Of a DNA stretch of 64,000 nucleotides, positions 8,594 through 17,784 are shown piece after piece. The position numbers and the translations under genes are program-made. This DNA comes from JACVRW01 sp963846505. Lineage in GTDB: Bacteria > Actinomycetota > Thermoleophilia > Solirubrobacterales > Thermoleophilaceae. The stretch lies in NCBI GenBank assembly GCA_963846505.1, contig CAWJWD010000007.1, forward strand, positions 620,001 to 684,000, read 5' to 3'. The notes under the pieces are model-generated. The model searched no databases. It was not told where the DNA came from and saw nothing but the letters and a program-made list of their open reading frames with translations. Each line of letters begins with the position of its first letter. The stretch's first letter is position 1.

Positions 8594-9679
8594 ATGGTCG
8601 TCAGCAATCGTGCACCGTCGACCGTCGGCACGGGCGCTCGCCGGCCGACCGTCAGCGTCGTCGTCCCGTGCTACCGCTACGGGCGCTACCTGCACGACTG
8701 CGTCGGCAGCGCGCTCGACCAGGACGGCGTCGACGTGCGCGTCCTGATCATCGACGACGCCTCGCCCGACGACAGCGCCGAGGTGGCCAAGGGCCTGGCG
8801 GCCGCCGACGACCGCGTCGAGGTCATCTGCCACGAGCAGAACAAGGGCCACATCGCCACCTACAACGAGGGCCTGCTGGGCTGGGCCGAGGGCGACTACA
8901 CGGTCCTGATCTCGGCCGACGACCTGCTCACCCCGGGCTCGCTGGCACGTTCCGCGGCGGTGCTCGAGGCAAACCCGAACGTCGGCTTCGTCTACGGCCA
9001 CGCGCCCTGGTGGCGCGAGGGAGAGCCGCTGCCGGAGCCGCGCTTCGAGACCAAGGGCGTGACGATCTGGGAGGGCCTCGACTGGCTGCGCATCGTCTGC
9101 GGCCTCGGCCACACCGTCGTCTCCTCGCCCGAGGTGCTCGTGCGCACCTCGCTGCAGCGGCGCCTCGGCGGCTATCGCCCCGAGCTGCCGCACACCGGCG
9201 ACGCGGAGATGTGGATGCGCTTCGCGACCCAGTCCGACGTCGCCTACGTCAAGGGCGCCCACCAGGCCTACTACCGCATCCATGGCGCCCAGATGACCAA
9301 CGACCGCGTCCCGTACGTGGACCTGGTCCAGCGCAAGGCTGCCTACGACACGCTCTTCGACGAGTACGGCGACCACGTCCCCGACGCGGACCGCCTGCGG
9401 CGGCGCGCCGACCGCACGATGGCCAAGGAGGCCCTCTGGCGGGCCTGCCGCGCCTACGAGCGCCGGCGCATGGACGAGACGCCCCTGGACGAGCTCTACG
9501 AGTTCGCCTGCGAGACCTACCCCGACGTCACGCGGCTGCCCGAGTACTGGGGTCTGCGCTGGCGCCGGCAGGTCGGTCCGCGCGTCTGCCCCTACCTGCA
9601 GCCGCTGATGCTGTCCGCGGTCCATCGCCGCGTGCGCGGCGCCCTCTGGTGGCGGCGCTGGGAGCGCAACGGCGTCTGA
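8594..9679 (+). CDS. Glycosyltransferase family 2
   Basis: A 361-residue inverting GT-A glycosyltransferase. The N-terminal domain starts with VSVVVPCYRYGRYLHDC, has IIDDASPDD for nucleotide binding and LISADDLLTPG as the DxD-like metal site; TGDAEMWMRFA is a plausible catalytic-base region. It has no membrane segments and is probably cytoplasmic or peripheral. The start is uncertain: ATG at 8594 is preferred because ATG at 8507 would overlap the divergent glycosyltransferase start at 8508. It is followed by a 24-base duplicated sequence and the convergent flippase gene. Confidence 0.87.
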   Translation: MVVSNRAPSTVGTGARRPTVSVVVPCYRYGRYLHDCVGSALDQDGVDVRVLIIDDASPDDSAEVAKGLAAADDRVEVICHEQNKGHIATYNEGLLGWAEGDYTVLISADDLLTPGSLARSAAVLEANPNVGFVYGHAPWWREGEPLPEPRFETKGVTIWEGLDWLRIVCGLGHTVVSSPEVLVRTSLQRRLGGYRPELPHTGDAEMWMRFATQSDVAYVKGAHQAYYRIHGAQMTNDRVPYVDLVQRKAAYDTLFDEYGDHVPDADRLRRRADRTMAKEALWRACRAYERRRMDETPLDELYEFACETYPDVTRLPEYWGLRWRRQVGPRVCPYLQPLMLSAVHRRVRGALWWRRWERNGV

Positions 9680-9683
9680 GCCG

Positions 9684-9754
9684 TTCGCCGGACGCGCGCA
9701 GCGTCCTGCGTCCGACCGAGGAAGCGCGGATTCGCCGGATGCGCGGAGCGTCCT
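9684..9754. repeat. 24-bp imperfect direct duplication between convergent gene ends
   Basis: Units at 9684-9707 and 9731-9754 share 22 of 24 bases. The second copy covers the stop of the leftward flippase gene. Its form is like the other end-of-gene duplications in this locus; no transposase or inverted repeats accompany it. Confidence 0.8.
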
Positions 9755-11276
9755 AGGAGGAGCGTCCGGCGAGCAGCGGCACCCGCCGCACGACCGCCTG
9801 CAGCCGGCGCGTGGGCAGCACGCGCCGTACGAGCGAGAGCAGGTCCTGCCAGCCGTCCGGGAACCAGAACCGCAGCGCCACGAGGTACGCACAGCCGCCG
9901 AGGAGGCAGACGGTCGCCATCTCGACGAGCACCGGGGCGCCCGACTCGCGGAACGCGAGGTCGACGGGGAGCGCGGCGCCCAGCAGCGCGGCGCAGGAGA
10001 CCGTGGCCGCCGCGATGTCGTTCCAGAGGAAGCGCAGCGTGCTCTCGGAGCGGCCCTTCAGCAGCATCTTGTAGGCGATCACGAGGAAGACCGTGTGCGT
10101 GGACACCGCCGCGATGCTGACCCCGGCCAGGCCCCACTTCGCGGCGAACAGCACGGCCCCGATGTAGACCACGAAGTGGGCGATGCCGTAGCCGAGCAGC
10201 GCCCGGGCGCGGCCCTGGGCCATGAACACCGTGCCGACCGCGTCGATGACGACGGTCGCGGCACCTGCGCCGGCGAGGATCTGCGTCGGCAGCACCGCCG
10301 GCTCCCAGGCGGGGCCGAAGATGAAGGGGACGGCGACGGGAGCGAGCAGGATCAGCAGCACCAGCAGCGGGAAGAGCGTGATCGTGAGCAGCCGCACCAT
10401 GCGCCCGCGCAGGGCGAACATCTCCTCCGAGCCGGCGGTGCGGGCGAGCACCGGGAAGGCGACCGACGTCATCACCTGGCTGATCTTGCGCTGGTACTCG
10501 ACCGCGAGCTGGTAGCCGCGCCAGTAGAAGCCCGCCTGCGCCGGTCCCAGCTTGGCGCCGACGATGGCGTAGTCGCCGTTGCGGAAGCCTGCCCAGCAGA
10601 GCGTCGCGAGCGACGCCGGGCCGCCATAGCCGAGCAGGTCGCGCGCGGCCTGCGTGCGCCAGCGGGGGAGGGGCACGGGCGCGAAGATCAGCGCGAGCAC
10701 GATCACCGCGAGCATGCCCGCGAGCCCGCCCAGCACGAGCGCGGTCGCGTCGAGTCCGACGACCGCGGCGAGCACGATCGAGGTCGCCGAGCGCACGGCG
10801 CTCTGGGTCACGTCCAGGATCGACAGCAGCCGGAACTCGAGCTTGCGGCGCAGGACCGACAGCGGCAGGGCCAGCACCGCGCCGAGCAGGAACCAGGGCG
10901 TGCTCAGCAGCACCAGGTCGGCCGTCTCGTCTCCGAACACCGGCCGCACGACGACGAAGGAGAGCAGCACCGTCACCAGCGCGAGCCCCGCGCCGAGCAG
11001 CAGCGCGAGCGCGAAGCCGCCCTGCAGGTGCATGCGCTCGATGCTCTTGCGCTGCACCAGCGCCGTGCCGACACCCTCGCTGGGGACGGTGATCGCCAGC
11101 TCCTGGACGATCACGGCGATCGCGAACATGCCGAAGGCGCTCGGCGGGATCAGACGCGCGAGCACCACCATCGACCCGAGCAGCAGCAGTTCGGTTCCGA
11201 CGCGCGCGAGCGTGATCCAGCGCAGCCCCGAGGCGGTCGCCTCGGTCAGCTCCGCGTTGCTGCGGACGTCGCTCAC
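9753..11276 (-). CDS. MOP-superfamily polysaccharide flippase (Wzx-like)
   Basis: A 507-residue polytopic membrane protein with about twelve to fourteen hydrophobic helices and the pattern of the oligosaccharide flippase/MOP superfamily (LARLIPPSAFGMFAIA near the start, FRNGDYAIVGAKLGPAQAGFYWRGYQ in the middle). It would move lipid-linked oligosaccharides across the inner membrane for polymerisation by the O-antigen-ligase-like protein. GTG at 11276 gives VSDVRSNAELTEATASGLRW, the usual short amphipathic lead-in; the open frame continues upstream into non-coding repeat sequence. It is divergent from the large secreted protein gene at 11492. Confidence 0.9.
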   Translation of the reverse strand: MSDVRSNAELTEATASGLRWITLARVGTELLLLGSMVVLARLIPPSAFGMFAIAVIVQELAITVPSEGVGTALVQRKSIERMHLQGGFALALLLGAGLALVTVLLSFVVVRPVFGDETADLVLLSTPWFLLGAVLALPLSVLRRKLEFRLLSILDVTQSAVRSATSIVLAAVVGLDATALVLGGLAGMLAVIVLALIFAPVPLPRWRTQAARDLLGYGGPASLATLCWAGFRNGDYAIVGAKLGPAQAGFYWRGYQLAVEYQRKISQVMTSVAFPVLARTAGSEEMFALRGRMVRLLTITLFPLLVLLILLAPVAVPFIFGPAWEPAVLPTQILAGAGAATVVIDAVGTVFMAQGRARALLGYGIAHFVVYIGAVLFAAKWGLAGVSIAAVSTHTVFLVIAYKMLLKGRSESTLRFLWNDIAAATVSCAALLGAALPVDLAFRESGAPVLVEMATVCLLGGCAYLVALRFWFPDGWQDLLSLVRRVLPTRRLQAVVRRVPLLAGRSS

Positions 11277-11336
11277 AGCAGGCGGGTCCCGTGCGAGAAG
11301 GCGGTCACGTCTGAGCAACGCCTGCGCGTCCGCCGC

Positions 11337-11374
11337 GCTTCCACCCGCGCGTCCTGCGAGCTTCCACCCGCGCG
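11337..11374. repeat. 15-bp exact direct repeat in a divergent promoter region
   Basis: Two exact 15-base copies (11337-11351 and 11360-11374) lie in the 215-base gap between the flippase and the large secreted protein. They could be a regulator site or another small duplication like those at gene ends nearby. I cannot call a promoter here. Confidence 0.6.
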
Positions 11375-11491
11375 AGATTCTCCGAGCAACCCCATCTGGG
11401 GGCTGTGCACGCGACCGGAGTAGACCGATTTTCGTCCGCGAGTTCTCGCCAGCGACCGCGAGTTCTCCCAACCCGACCCGTTGGTCGAGTG

Positions 11492-14400
11492 ATGAGCGTG
11501 CAGGCGCGCACCTTGGGTGCTTCCCCGGTCCTTACCAACCTTCGCCGGCTGCTGGTGTGCAGCCTGGCCATCGCCACCGCGCTGCTTGCGCTGGCGACGA
11601 TCCCGGCGGCCTCGGAGGCCGCTGCCTGTACGCCACCGGTGACGAACCCGGTTGCGTGTGAGAACACGCAGACGGGGGCGGACCCGAGCACCTGGCAGAT
11701 CGACGGTGCCGGCGACGACTCCCTGCAGGGCTTCGCGACGCAGATGAGCGTCAACAAGGGCGAGACGATCAACTTCAAGATCAAGTCGACGTCGACGAAC
11801 TACCGCATCGACGTCCTGCGCCTCGGCTACTACGGCGGCGACGGCGCGCGGGTGATGGCGTCCAACCTCGCGCCGACGGGACCCTCGACCCAGCCCGCCT
11901 GCCTGACCCAGCCGAGCACCGGCCTGATCGACTGCGGCAACTGGTCGGTCACCCGCTCCTGGACGGTGCCGAGCACCGCCGTCTCGGGCGTCTACATCGC
12001 TCACCTGTACCGGCTCGACAACCCGGAGATCGAGAGCCACATCACCTTCGTGGTGCGCGACGACTCGGCCACCAACAAGCTCGTCGTGCAGACCTCCGAC
12101 GAGACCTGGCAGGCCTACAACACCTACGGCGGCAACAGCCTCTACACGTGCGAGGACCCGAACTGCCCGCCCGGCAACCCGAGCACCTACAAGGCCGCCT
12201 ACAAGGTCTCCTACAACCGCCCGCTGCACGTCGCCGCCGACGACGGCGGCCGCTCCGCGCTGTTCACCGGCGCCGAGTACACGATGATCCGCTTCCTCGA
12301 GCGCCAGGGCTACAACCTGAGCTACATCAGCGGCGTCGACACGCATGCGCGACCGTCGTTCCTGCTCAACCAGAAGACGTTCCTGTCGAGCGGCCACGAC
12401 GAGTACTGGACGGCCACGCAGCGCGCCAACGTCGAGAACGCCCGCGACAACGCCGGCCTCAACCTCGCCTTCTTCAGCGGCAACGAGATGTACTGGAAGA
12501 CGCGCCTGGAGCCGAGCATCGACAGCTCCGCCGGTGCCAACCGCACGCTCGTCTCCTACAAGGACACCCACTTCACCGAGCAGCAGGACCCGGTCTCCTG
12601 GACCGGCACCTGGCGCGACCCGCGCTTTGCCAACCCGGCGGAGAACATCAAGCCCGAGAACGCGCTCACGGGTCAGTCCTTCCTCGTGAACCTCGGCACG
12701 TCGCGCATCACGGTGCCCTTCGCCTACAAGAACCTGCGCATGTGGAAGAACACGCAGGTCGCTCAGATGATCCTGTCCAGCCAGACGGTGCAGCTGGCGC
12801 CCAACACGCTCGGCTACGAGTGGGACGAGGACGCCGACAACGGCTTCCGCCCGGCCGGCCAGTTCCGGCTCTCGTCGACGACCGTCAGCGGCGTCGAGGT
12901 CTTCACCGACTACGGCAGCACGACCAAGCTCAACGGCACCGCCACGCACAACCTGACGATGTACAAGGTCGCCAGCGGCGCGCGCGTCTTCGGCGCCGGC
13001 ACCGTGCAGTGGGCTTGGGGTCTCGACAACGAGAACCCCGAGGGCGACTCCGCCGACAGAAACATGCAGCAGGCGACGGTCAACCTGCTCGCCGACATGG
13101 GCACGCAGCCCTACCAGCTGGAATCCGGCCTCGTGACCGGGACCCAGTCGACCGACACCACCAAGCCGACCGCCACGATCAGCTCGCCGAGCGGCGGCGC
13201 GACGCTGACCGACGGCCAGCAGGTCACGATCAGCGGCAGCGCAAGCGACGCCGCCGGTGGCGTGGTGGCCGGGGTCGAGGTCTCGACCGACGGCGGCACC
13301 AGCTGGCACCCGGCCAGCGGCACCACCAGCTGGACCTACAGCTGGATCGCCCACGGCAACCCGTCGACCACCATCAAGGTGCGCGCGACCGACGACAGCG
13401 GCAACACGCAGATCCCCGGCGCCGGCACGACGGTCAACGTCAACTGCCCGTGCTCGATCTGGAGCACGAACACCCAGGTTCCGTCCGCTGACGTCGACGG
13501 CGGCGACCCGACCCCGGTCGAGGTCGGCGTCAAGTTCAAGTCGGACAAGCACGGCACGATCTCCGGCGTCCGCTTCTACAAGGCCGCCGCCAACACCGGC
13601 ACGCACATCGGCAGCCTCTGGACCGCCGACGGTCAGTTGCTGAGCCAGGCCACGTTCTCCGGCGAGACCAGCTCCGGCTGGCAGAGCGTGACCTTCCCCA
13701 ATCCGGTCGAGGTGCAGCCGAACACGACCTACGTGGCCTCGTACTACGCCCCGAACGGGCACTACTCGGCCACCAACGACTACTTCTACCGCCAGCCGTC
13801 GCCCGGCCCGCACGGTCTCTCGCTGACCGACTCGCCGCCGCTGCACGCGCTGCGCGTGACCGGTCCGACCGGCAACGGCGTCTTCAGCTACTCGTCCTCG
13901 AGCACGTTCCCGAACAACGAGTTCGGCGCGGCCAACTACTGGGTCGACGTGCGCTTCACGCCGTCGCCGCTGCCCGGATCGGTGACGGGCGTCACCGCCA
14001 CGGCCGGTGGCGCGACCTCGGCCAACGTCTCCTGGACGGCGCCGTCGAGCGGCGGTCCGGTGACCTCCTACAAGGTCACCCCGTACGTCGGCTCCACGGC
14101 CCAGACGCCGAAGACCATCACCGGCACGCCGCCCGTGACCAGCACCACCGTCACCGGGCTGACGACCGGCACGACCTACACCTTCAAGGTGCAGGCGATC
14201 AACCCGAACGGCAACGGACCCGAGTCCGCGGCCTCGAGCGCCGTCACGCCGCTCGGACCCGTGGCCCCGCCGCAGCCGACGAGCGTCTCGGCCGAGCCCG
14301 CCTCCCAGCAGGCGCGCGTGACCTGGACGCCGCCGGGCTCCGACGGCGACAGCCCGATCACCGGCTACACCGTGGTCCCGTACCTGGACGGCGTCGCCGG

Positions 14401-17125
14401 GACCCCGGCCAGCGCCGGCGCGTCGGCGACCAGCACGACGGTCACCGGCCTCGACAACGGCGGCAACTACACGTTCCGCGTCAGGGCGACCAACGCGGTC
14501 GGCGACAGCCCGCTCTCGGTGCCCTCGGCCCCGATCACGCCGCAGTCGACGATCTTCGACTTCACCACCCCGACGACGGTCGACGGCGACGATCCGAGCG
14601 CGGTCGAGCTGGGCGTGAAGTTCAAGGCCGACGTCAGCGGCAGCGTCACCGGCATCCGCTTCTACAAGGCGGCGACCAACACCGGCGTGCACATCGGCAG
14701 CCTCTGGAACTCCGCGGGCAGCCGCATCGGGCAGGCCACCTTCACGAGCGAGACGGCCTCCGGCTGGCAGAGCGTGAAGTTCGCCTCCCCGGTCAACGTG
14801 ACCGGGGGACAGACCTACGTCGCGTCCTACTACGCGCCGAAGGGCCACTACTCGATCGGCACCAACCTGGCCGCCGGCGTGGACAACCCGCCGCTGCACG
14901 CGATCGCGAACTCCGAGAGCGTCAACGGCGTCTACGCCTACAGCACCTCGAGCACGTACCCCACCAGCACCTTCCAGGCGGCCAACTACATGGTCGACGT
15001 GATGTTCTCGACGCCGAAGCCCGGGCAGGTCACGGGCGTCAGCGCCGAGGCCGGCGGACCGACGTCCGCGCACGTGTCCTGGTCGGCGCCGTCGAGCGGC
15101 GGTCCGGTGACCTCGTACAAGGTCACCCCGTACATCGGCTCGACGGCCCAGACGCCGAAGCTCGTCAGCGGCACCCCGCTGGCGACCAGCACCACCGTCA
15201 CGGGCCTGACCACGGGCACCGCCTACACGTTCAAGGTGCAGGCGGTCAACTCGAGCGGCGCCGGCCCGGAGTCGGCGGCCTCGAACGCGGTCACGCCGCA
15301 GGGCGCCGCGGTCCCGACCGCTCCGACCTCGGTGCTGGCGAAGCCGGCCACGAGCCGGGCGCTCGTGAGCTGGAACGCCCCCAGCAGCGACGGCGGTAGC
15401 GCGATCACCGGCTACACCGTGACCCCGTACGTCGGCTCGACGGCGCAGACGCCGGTCCAGGTCGGCGGCTCGACGACGAGCACGACGGTCACGGGGCTGA
15501 CCAACGGCACCGGCTACACGTTCAAGGTCAAGGCCACGAACAACGTCGGCGACGGCGTCGCCTCGGCCGACTCGAATGCGGTCACGCCGCGGCACACGCT
15601 CCACGACTTCGCCACGCCGGCAGTCGCGGACGCCGACGACGCGACGCCGGTGGAGCTGGGCGTGAAGTTCCGCGCCGACGTGGACGGCACGGTGACCGGC
15701 GTCCGCTTCTACAAGGCGGCCACCAACACCGGCACGCACATCGGCAGCCTCTGGACCTCCGCGGGCAGCCGCATCGGGCAGGCCACCTTCGCCAACGAGA
15801 CCGCCTCCGGCTGGCAGACCGTGCTGTTCTCGAGCCCGGTCTCGCTGACGGCCGACACGACCTACGTGGCGTCGTACTACGCGCCCAACGGGCACTACTC
15901 GGTCACCGGCGCGGGCCTGATCGACGGGCTCGACAACGGGCCGCTGCACGCGCTCGCCAACTCGGTCAGCTCGAACGGCGTCTACGCCTACAACACGACC
16001 AGCACGTTCCCGAGCAGCAGCTGGAACGCCAGCGACTACGGGGTCGACGTGCTGTTCGCGCCGAGCGCCATCCCCGGCACGCCGACCGGCGTGACCGCGA
16101 CGGCGGGCCAGTCCTCGGCCAACGTGTCCTGGACGGCGCCGTCGAGCGGCGGTCCGGTGACCTCGTACAAGATCACGCCGTACGTCGGCTCGACCGCGCA
16201 GACCCCGAAGACGATCACCGGCACGCCGCCCGCGACCAGCACCAGCGTCACGGGGCTGACCCCGGGCACGGCGTACACCTTCAAGGTGCAGGCCCTGAAC
16301 TCGGGCGGCGGTGGACCCGACTCCGCGGCGTCCAACTCCGTCACGCCGCAGGCCGCGGGCGGACCGGGCGCCCCGACCGCGGTGAGCGCGCAGGGCGACA
16401 CGAAGTCCGCGATCGTCAAGTGGACCGCTCCCGGCAACGACGGCGGCAGCGCGATCACCGGCTACACCGTCACGCCGTACATCGGCGCCACGGCGCAGAG
16501 CTCCGCCGACGTGGGCGCCTCGACGACCCGCACGCGCATCACCGGCCTGACCAACCACACCGCCTACACGTTCAAGGTCAGGGCGAGCAACAGCGCCAGC
16601 GCCGGCACGGACTCGGCGGCCTCCAACGCCGTCACGCCGCGCGCCTCGATCTTCGAGCTCGGCACCCCCGCGGTGGCGGACTCGGGCGAGCCCGACGCGG
16701 TCGAGCTGGGCGTGAAGTTCACCGCCGACGTCAACGGCACGATCACCGGCCTGCGCTTCCACAAGGCGGCGGCGAACAGCGGCAGCCACGTGGCCAGCCT
16801 CTGGAGCTCGTCGGGCGACCTGCTCGAGCGGGCGACCTTCAGTGACGAGAGCGCCTCCGGCTGGCAGACCGTGCAGTTCGCCGAGCCCGAGTCGGTGACC
16901 GCCGGCACGACGTACGTCGCCTCGTACTACGCGCCCAACGGCCACTACTCGCTCACCTCGGCGGCGTTCGCCAGCAATCCGGTCGACAACCCGCCGCTGC
17001 ATGCGCTCGCGAACCCGGACGTCGGCAACGGCGTGTTCCGCTACGGTGGCGCGCCGGCGTTCCCGTCGAGCAGCTGGAACGCGACCAACTACTGGGTGGA
17101 CGTGCTGTTCGCCCCGGCTCCGTGA
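11492..17125 (+). CDS. Large secreted DMFase-beta-like protein with DUF4082 and fibronectin III repeats
   Basis: About 1877 residues. After a signal-peptide-like N-terminus ending near ASEAAA comes a domain of roughly residues 50-540 resembling the large subunit of N,N-dimethylformamidase; Tyr305 in GHDEYWT and Tyr334 in GNEMYWK match where that family places its iron-binding tyrosines (from memory of the family). An Ig-like domain follows (about 550-650), then four DUF4082 modules starting near residues 656, 1021, 1370 and 1720, separated by three pairs of fibronectin type III domains. DUF4082 is often found in secreted carbohydrate-active or adhesive proteins. ATG at 11492 gives the basic N-terminus and hydrophobic core. 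Substrate is unknown; a cell-surface or matrix role is likely from context. The protein ends with the fourth DUF4082 module; no sorting signal is visible. Confidence 0.8.
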   Translation: MSVQARTLGASPVLTNLRRLLVCSLAIATALLALATIPAASEAAACTPPVTNPVACENTQTGADPSTWQIDGAGDDSLQGFATQMSVNKGETINFKIKSTSTNYRIDVLRLGYYGGDGARVMASNLAPTGPSTQPACLTQPSTGLIDCGNWSVTRSWTVPSTAVSGVYIAHLYRLDNPEIESHITFVVRDDSATNKLVVQTSDETWQAYNTYGGNSLYTCEDPNCPPGNPSTYKAAYKVSYNRPLHVAADDGGRSALFTGAEYTMIRFLERQGYNLSYISGVDTHARPSFLLNQKTFLSSGHDEYWTATQRANVENARDNAGLNLAFFSGNEMYWKTRLEPSIDSSAGANRTLVSYKDTHFTEQQDPVSWTGTWRDPRFANPAENIKPENALTGQSFLVNLGTSRITVPFAYKNLRMWKNTQVAQMILSSQTVQLAPNTLGYEWDEDADNGFRPAGQFRLSSTTVSGVEVFTDYGSTTKLNGTATHNLTMYKVASGARVFGAGTVQWAWGLDNENPEGDSADRNMQQATVNLLADMGTQPYQLESGLVTGTQSTDTTKPTATISSPSGGATLTDGQQVTISGSASDAAGGVVAGVEVSTDGGTSWHPASGTTSWTYSWIAHGNPSTTIKVRATDDSGNTQIPGAGTTVNVNCPCSIWSTNTQVPSADVDGGDPTPVEVGVKFKSDKHGTISGVRFYKAAANTGTHIGSLWTADGQLLSQATFSGETSSGWQSVTFPNPVEVQPNTTYVASYYAPNGHYSATNDYFYRQPSPGPHGLSLTDSPPLHALRVTGPTGNGVFSYSSSSTFPNNEFGAANYWVDVRFTPSPLPGSVTGVTATAGGATSANVSWTAPSSGGPVTSYKVTPYVGSTAQTPKTITGTPPVTSTTVTGLTTGTTYTFKVQAINPNGNGPESAASSAVTPLGPVAPPQPTSVSAEPASQQARVTWTPPGSDGDSPITGYTVVPYLDGVAGTPASAGASATSTTVTGLDNGGNYTFRVRATNAVGDSPLSVPSAPITPQSTIFDFTTPTTVDGDDPSAVELGVKFKADVSGSVTGIRFYKAATNTGVHIGSLWNSAGSRIGQATFTSETASGWQSVKFASPVNVTGGQTYVASYYAPKGHYSIGTNLAAGVDNPPLHAIANSESVNGVYAYSTSSTYPTSTFQAANYMVDVMFSTPKPGQVTGVSAEAGGPTSAHVSWSAPSSGGPVTSYKVTPYIGSTAQTPKLVSGTPLATSTTVTGLTTGTAYTFKVQAVNSSGAGPESAASNAVTPQGAAVPTAPTSVLAKPATSRALVSWNAPSSDGGSAITGYTVTPYVGSTAQTPVQVGGSTTSTTVTGLTNGTGYTFKVKATNNVGDGVASADSNAVTPRHTLHDFATPAVADADDATPVELGVKFRADVDGTVTGVRFYKAATNTGTHIGSLWTSAGSRIGQATFANETASGWQTVLFSSPVSLTADTTYVASYYAPNGHYSVTGAGLIDGLDNGPLHALANSVSSNGVYAYNTTSTFPSSSWNASDYGVDVLFAPSAIPGTPTGVTATAGQSSANVSWTAPSSGGPVTSYKITPYVGSTAQTPKTITGTPPATSTSVTGLTPGTAYTFKVQALNSGGGGPDSAASNSVTPQAAGGPGAPTAVSAQGDTKSAIVKWTAPGNDGGSAITGYTVTPYIGATAQSSADVGASTTRTRITGLTNHTAYTFKVRASNSASAGTDSAASNAVTPRASIFELGTPAVADSGEPDAVELGVKFTADVNGTITGLRFHKAAANSGSHVASLWSSSGDLLERATFSDESASGWQTVQFAEPESVTAGTTYVASYYAPNGHYSLTSAAFASNPVDNPPLHALANPDVGNGVFRYGGAPAFPSSSWNATNYWVDVLFAPAP
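13457..17110 (+). repeat. Tandem DUF4082-FN3-FN3 coding modules
   Basis: Within the large secreted protein, DUF4082 units start at 13457, 14552, 15599 and 16649, with periods of 1095, 1047 and 1050 bases. Each of the first three is followed by two fibronectin III domains. Segments such as SYYAPNGHYS and WTAPSSGGPVTSYK recur almost unchanged, with strong nucleotide identity, indicating recent duplication or conversion. Confidence 0.85.
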
Positions 17126-17132
17126 CGCCCCG

Positions 17133-17744
17133 ATGACGCGCATCCGCTCGCTCGCGCTGCTCGCGCTGGTCGCCTCGACCGCGGCGCTGCCCGCCTGCGG
17201 CGGCGACGGCGAGCCCGCCTCCTCCAAGGCGCCTCCGGGCAGTCCGGAGAACCCGCTGGTGGCGACCGTGCCGGCCGATCAGGCCGCCTCGACGGCGGGG
17301 CGCTCGAACGAGGGCGCGTCGGCAGGGGGCTCGGACAGCGGCCAGCCCGGCTACCGGGCGCTGCTCGAGCAGCAGACCAGCAAGCCGCGCGGGCGCTTCA
17401 CGCCCTGCAACCTCGTCACGCGTGCGCAGGCGTCGAAGATCCTCGGCGAGGAGGTGCAGGATCTGCTCGAGGCACCCCAGGGTCCCACCTGCATCTACCG
17501 CAGCAAGGCAGCCAAGAGCTTCGTGACCGTCGCGGTGCAGTCGGCCGACTTCGACGAGCAGATCGAGCCGCGGCTGCACCAGGCCAGCTCCTTCAGCGTC
17601 GGCTCGCGCACCGCCTACTGCGGCCAGCAGGGCCAGCAGATGCTGTACGTGCCGCTCTCGGGCGACCGCGTGCTCGCGGTCGCCGCGCCCTGCAAGGTCG
17701 CCAAGCAGTTCGCCGCCCAGGCGCTGCGCCAGTTGCCCGCCTGA
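17133..17744 (+). CDS. Small lipoprotein, DUF3558-like
   Basis: A 203-residue predicted lipoprotein. The signal peptide ends in a clear lipobox (LPAC, Cys22), followed by a Gly/Ser-rich linker. The folded part (FTPCNLVTRAQASKILGEEV, then CIYRS and YCGQQG) has four cysteines and resembles the DUF3558 family of actinobacterial lipoproteins; that match is tentative. ATG at 17133 is 7 bases after the large secreted protein stop, so the two are probably cotranscribed. Function unknown; it would be anchored on the outer face of the membrane. Confidence 0.72.
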   Translation: MTRIRSLALLALVASTAALPACGGDGEPASSKAPPGSPENPLVATVPADQAASTAGRSNEGASAGGSDSGQPGYRALLEQQTSKPRGRFTPCNLVTRAQASKILGEEVQDLLEAPQGPTCIYRSKAAKSFVTVAVQSADFDEQIEPRLHQASSFSVGSRTAYCGQQGQQMLYVPLSGDRVLAVAAPCKVAKQFAAQALRQLPA

Positions 17745-17774
17745 TCCCGCGACAGTTGCGCGCCTGATCCTGCG
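17730..17774. repeat. 22-bp direct duplication spanning a stop codon
   Basis: Units at 17730-17751 and 17753-17774 match at 20 of 22 bases. The first contains the end and TGA stop of the lipoprotein gene; the second repeats that gene end just downstream. Confidence 0.82.
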
Positions 17775-17784
17775 TTAGTCGGGT

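Noticed and set aside
5723..9892. A 1389-codon minus-strand frame across several glycosyltransferase genes
   Set aside because: It crosses real genes on both strands; only the segment matching none of the domains is left, so it is a compositional artefact.
11273..17227. A 1984-codon open frame on the minus strand opposite the large secreted protein
   Set aside because: It mirrors the repeated DUF4082/FN3 modules; the open antisense frame is a by-product of very GC-rich codons. Its protein is low-complexity Arg/Gly/Val with no domain.
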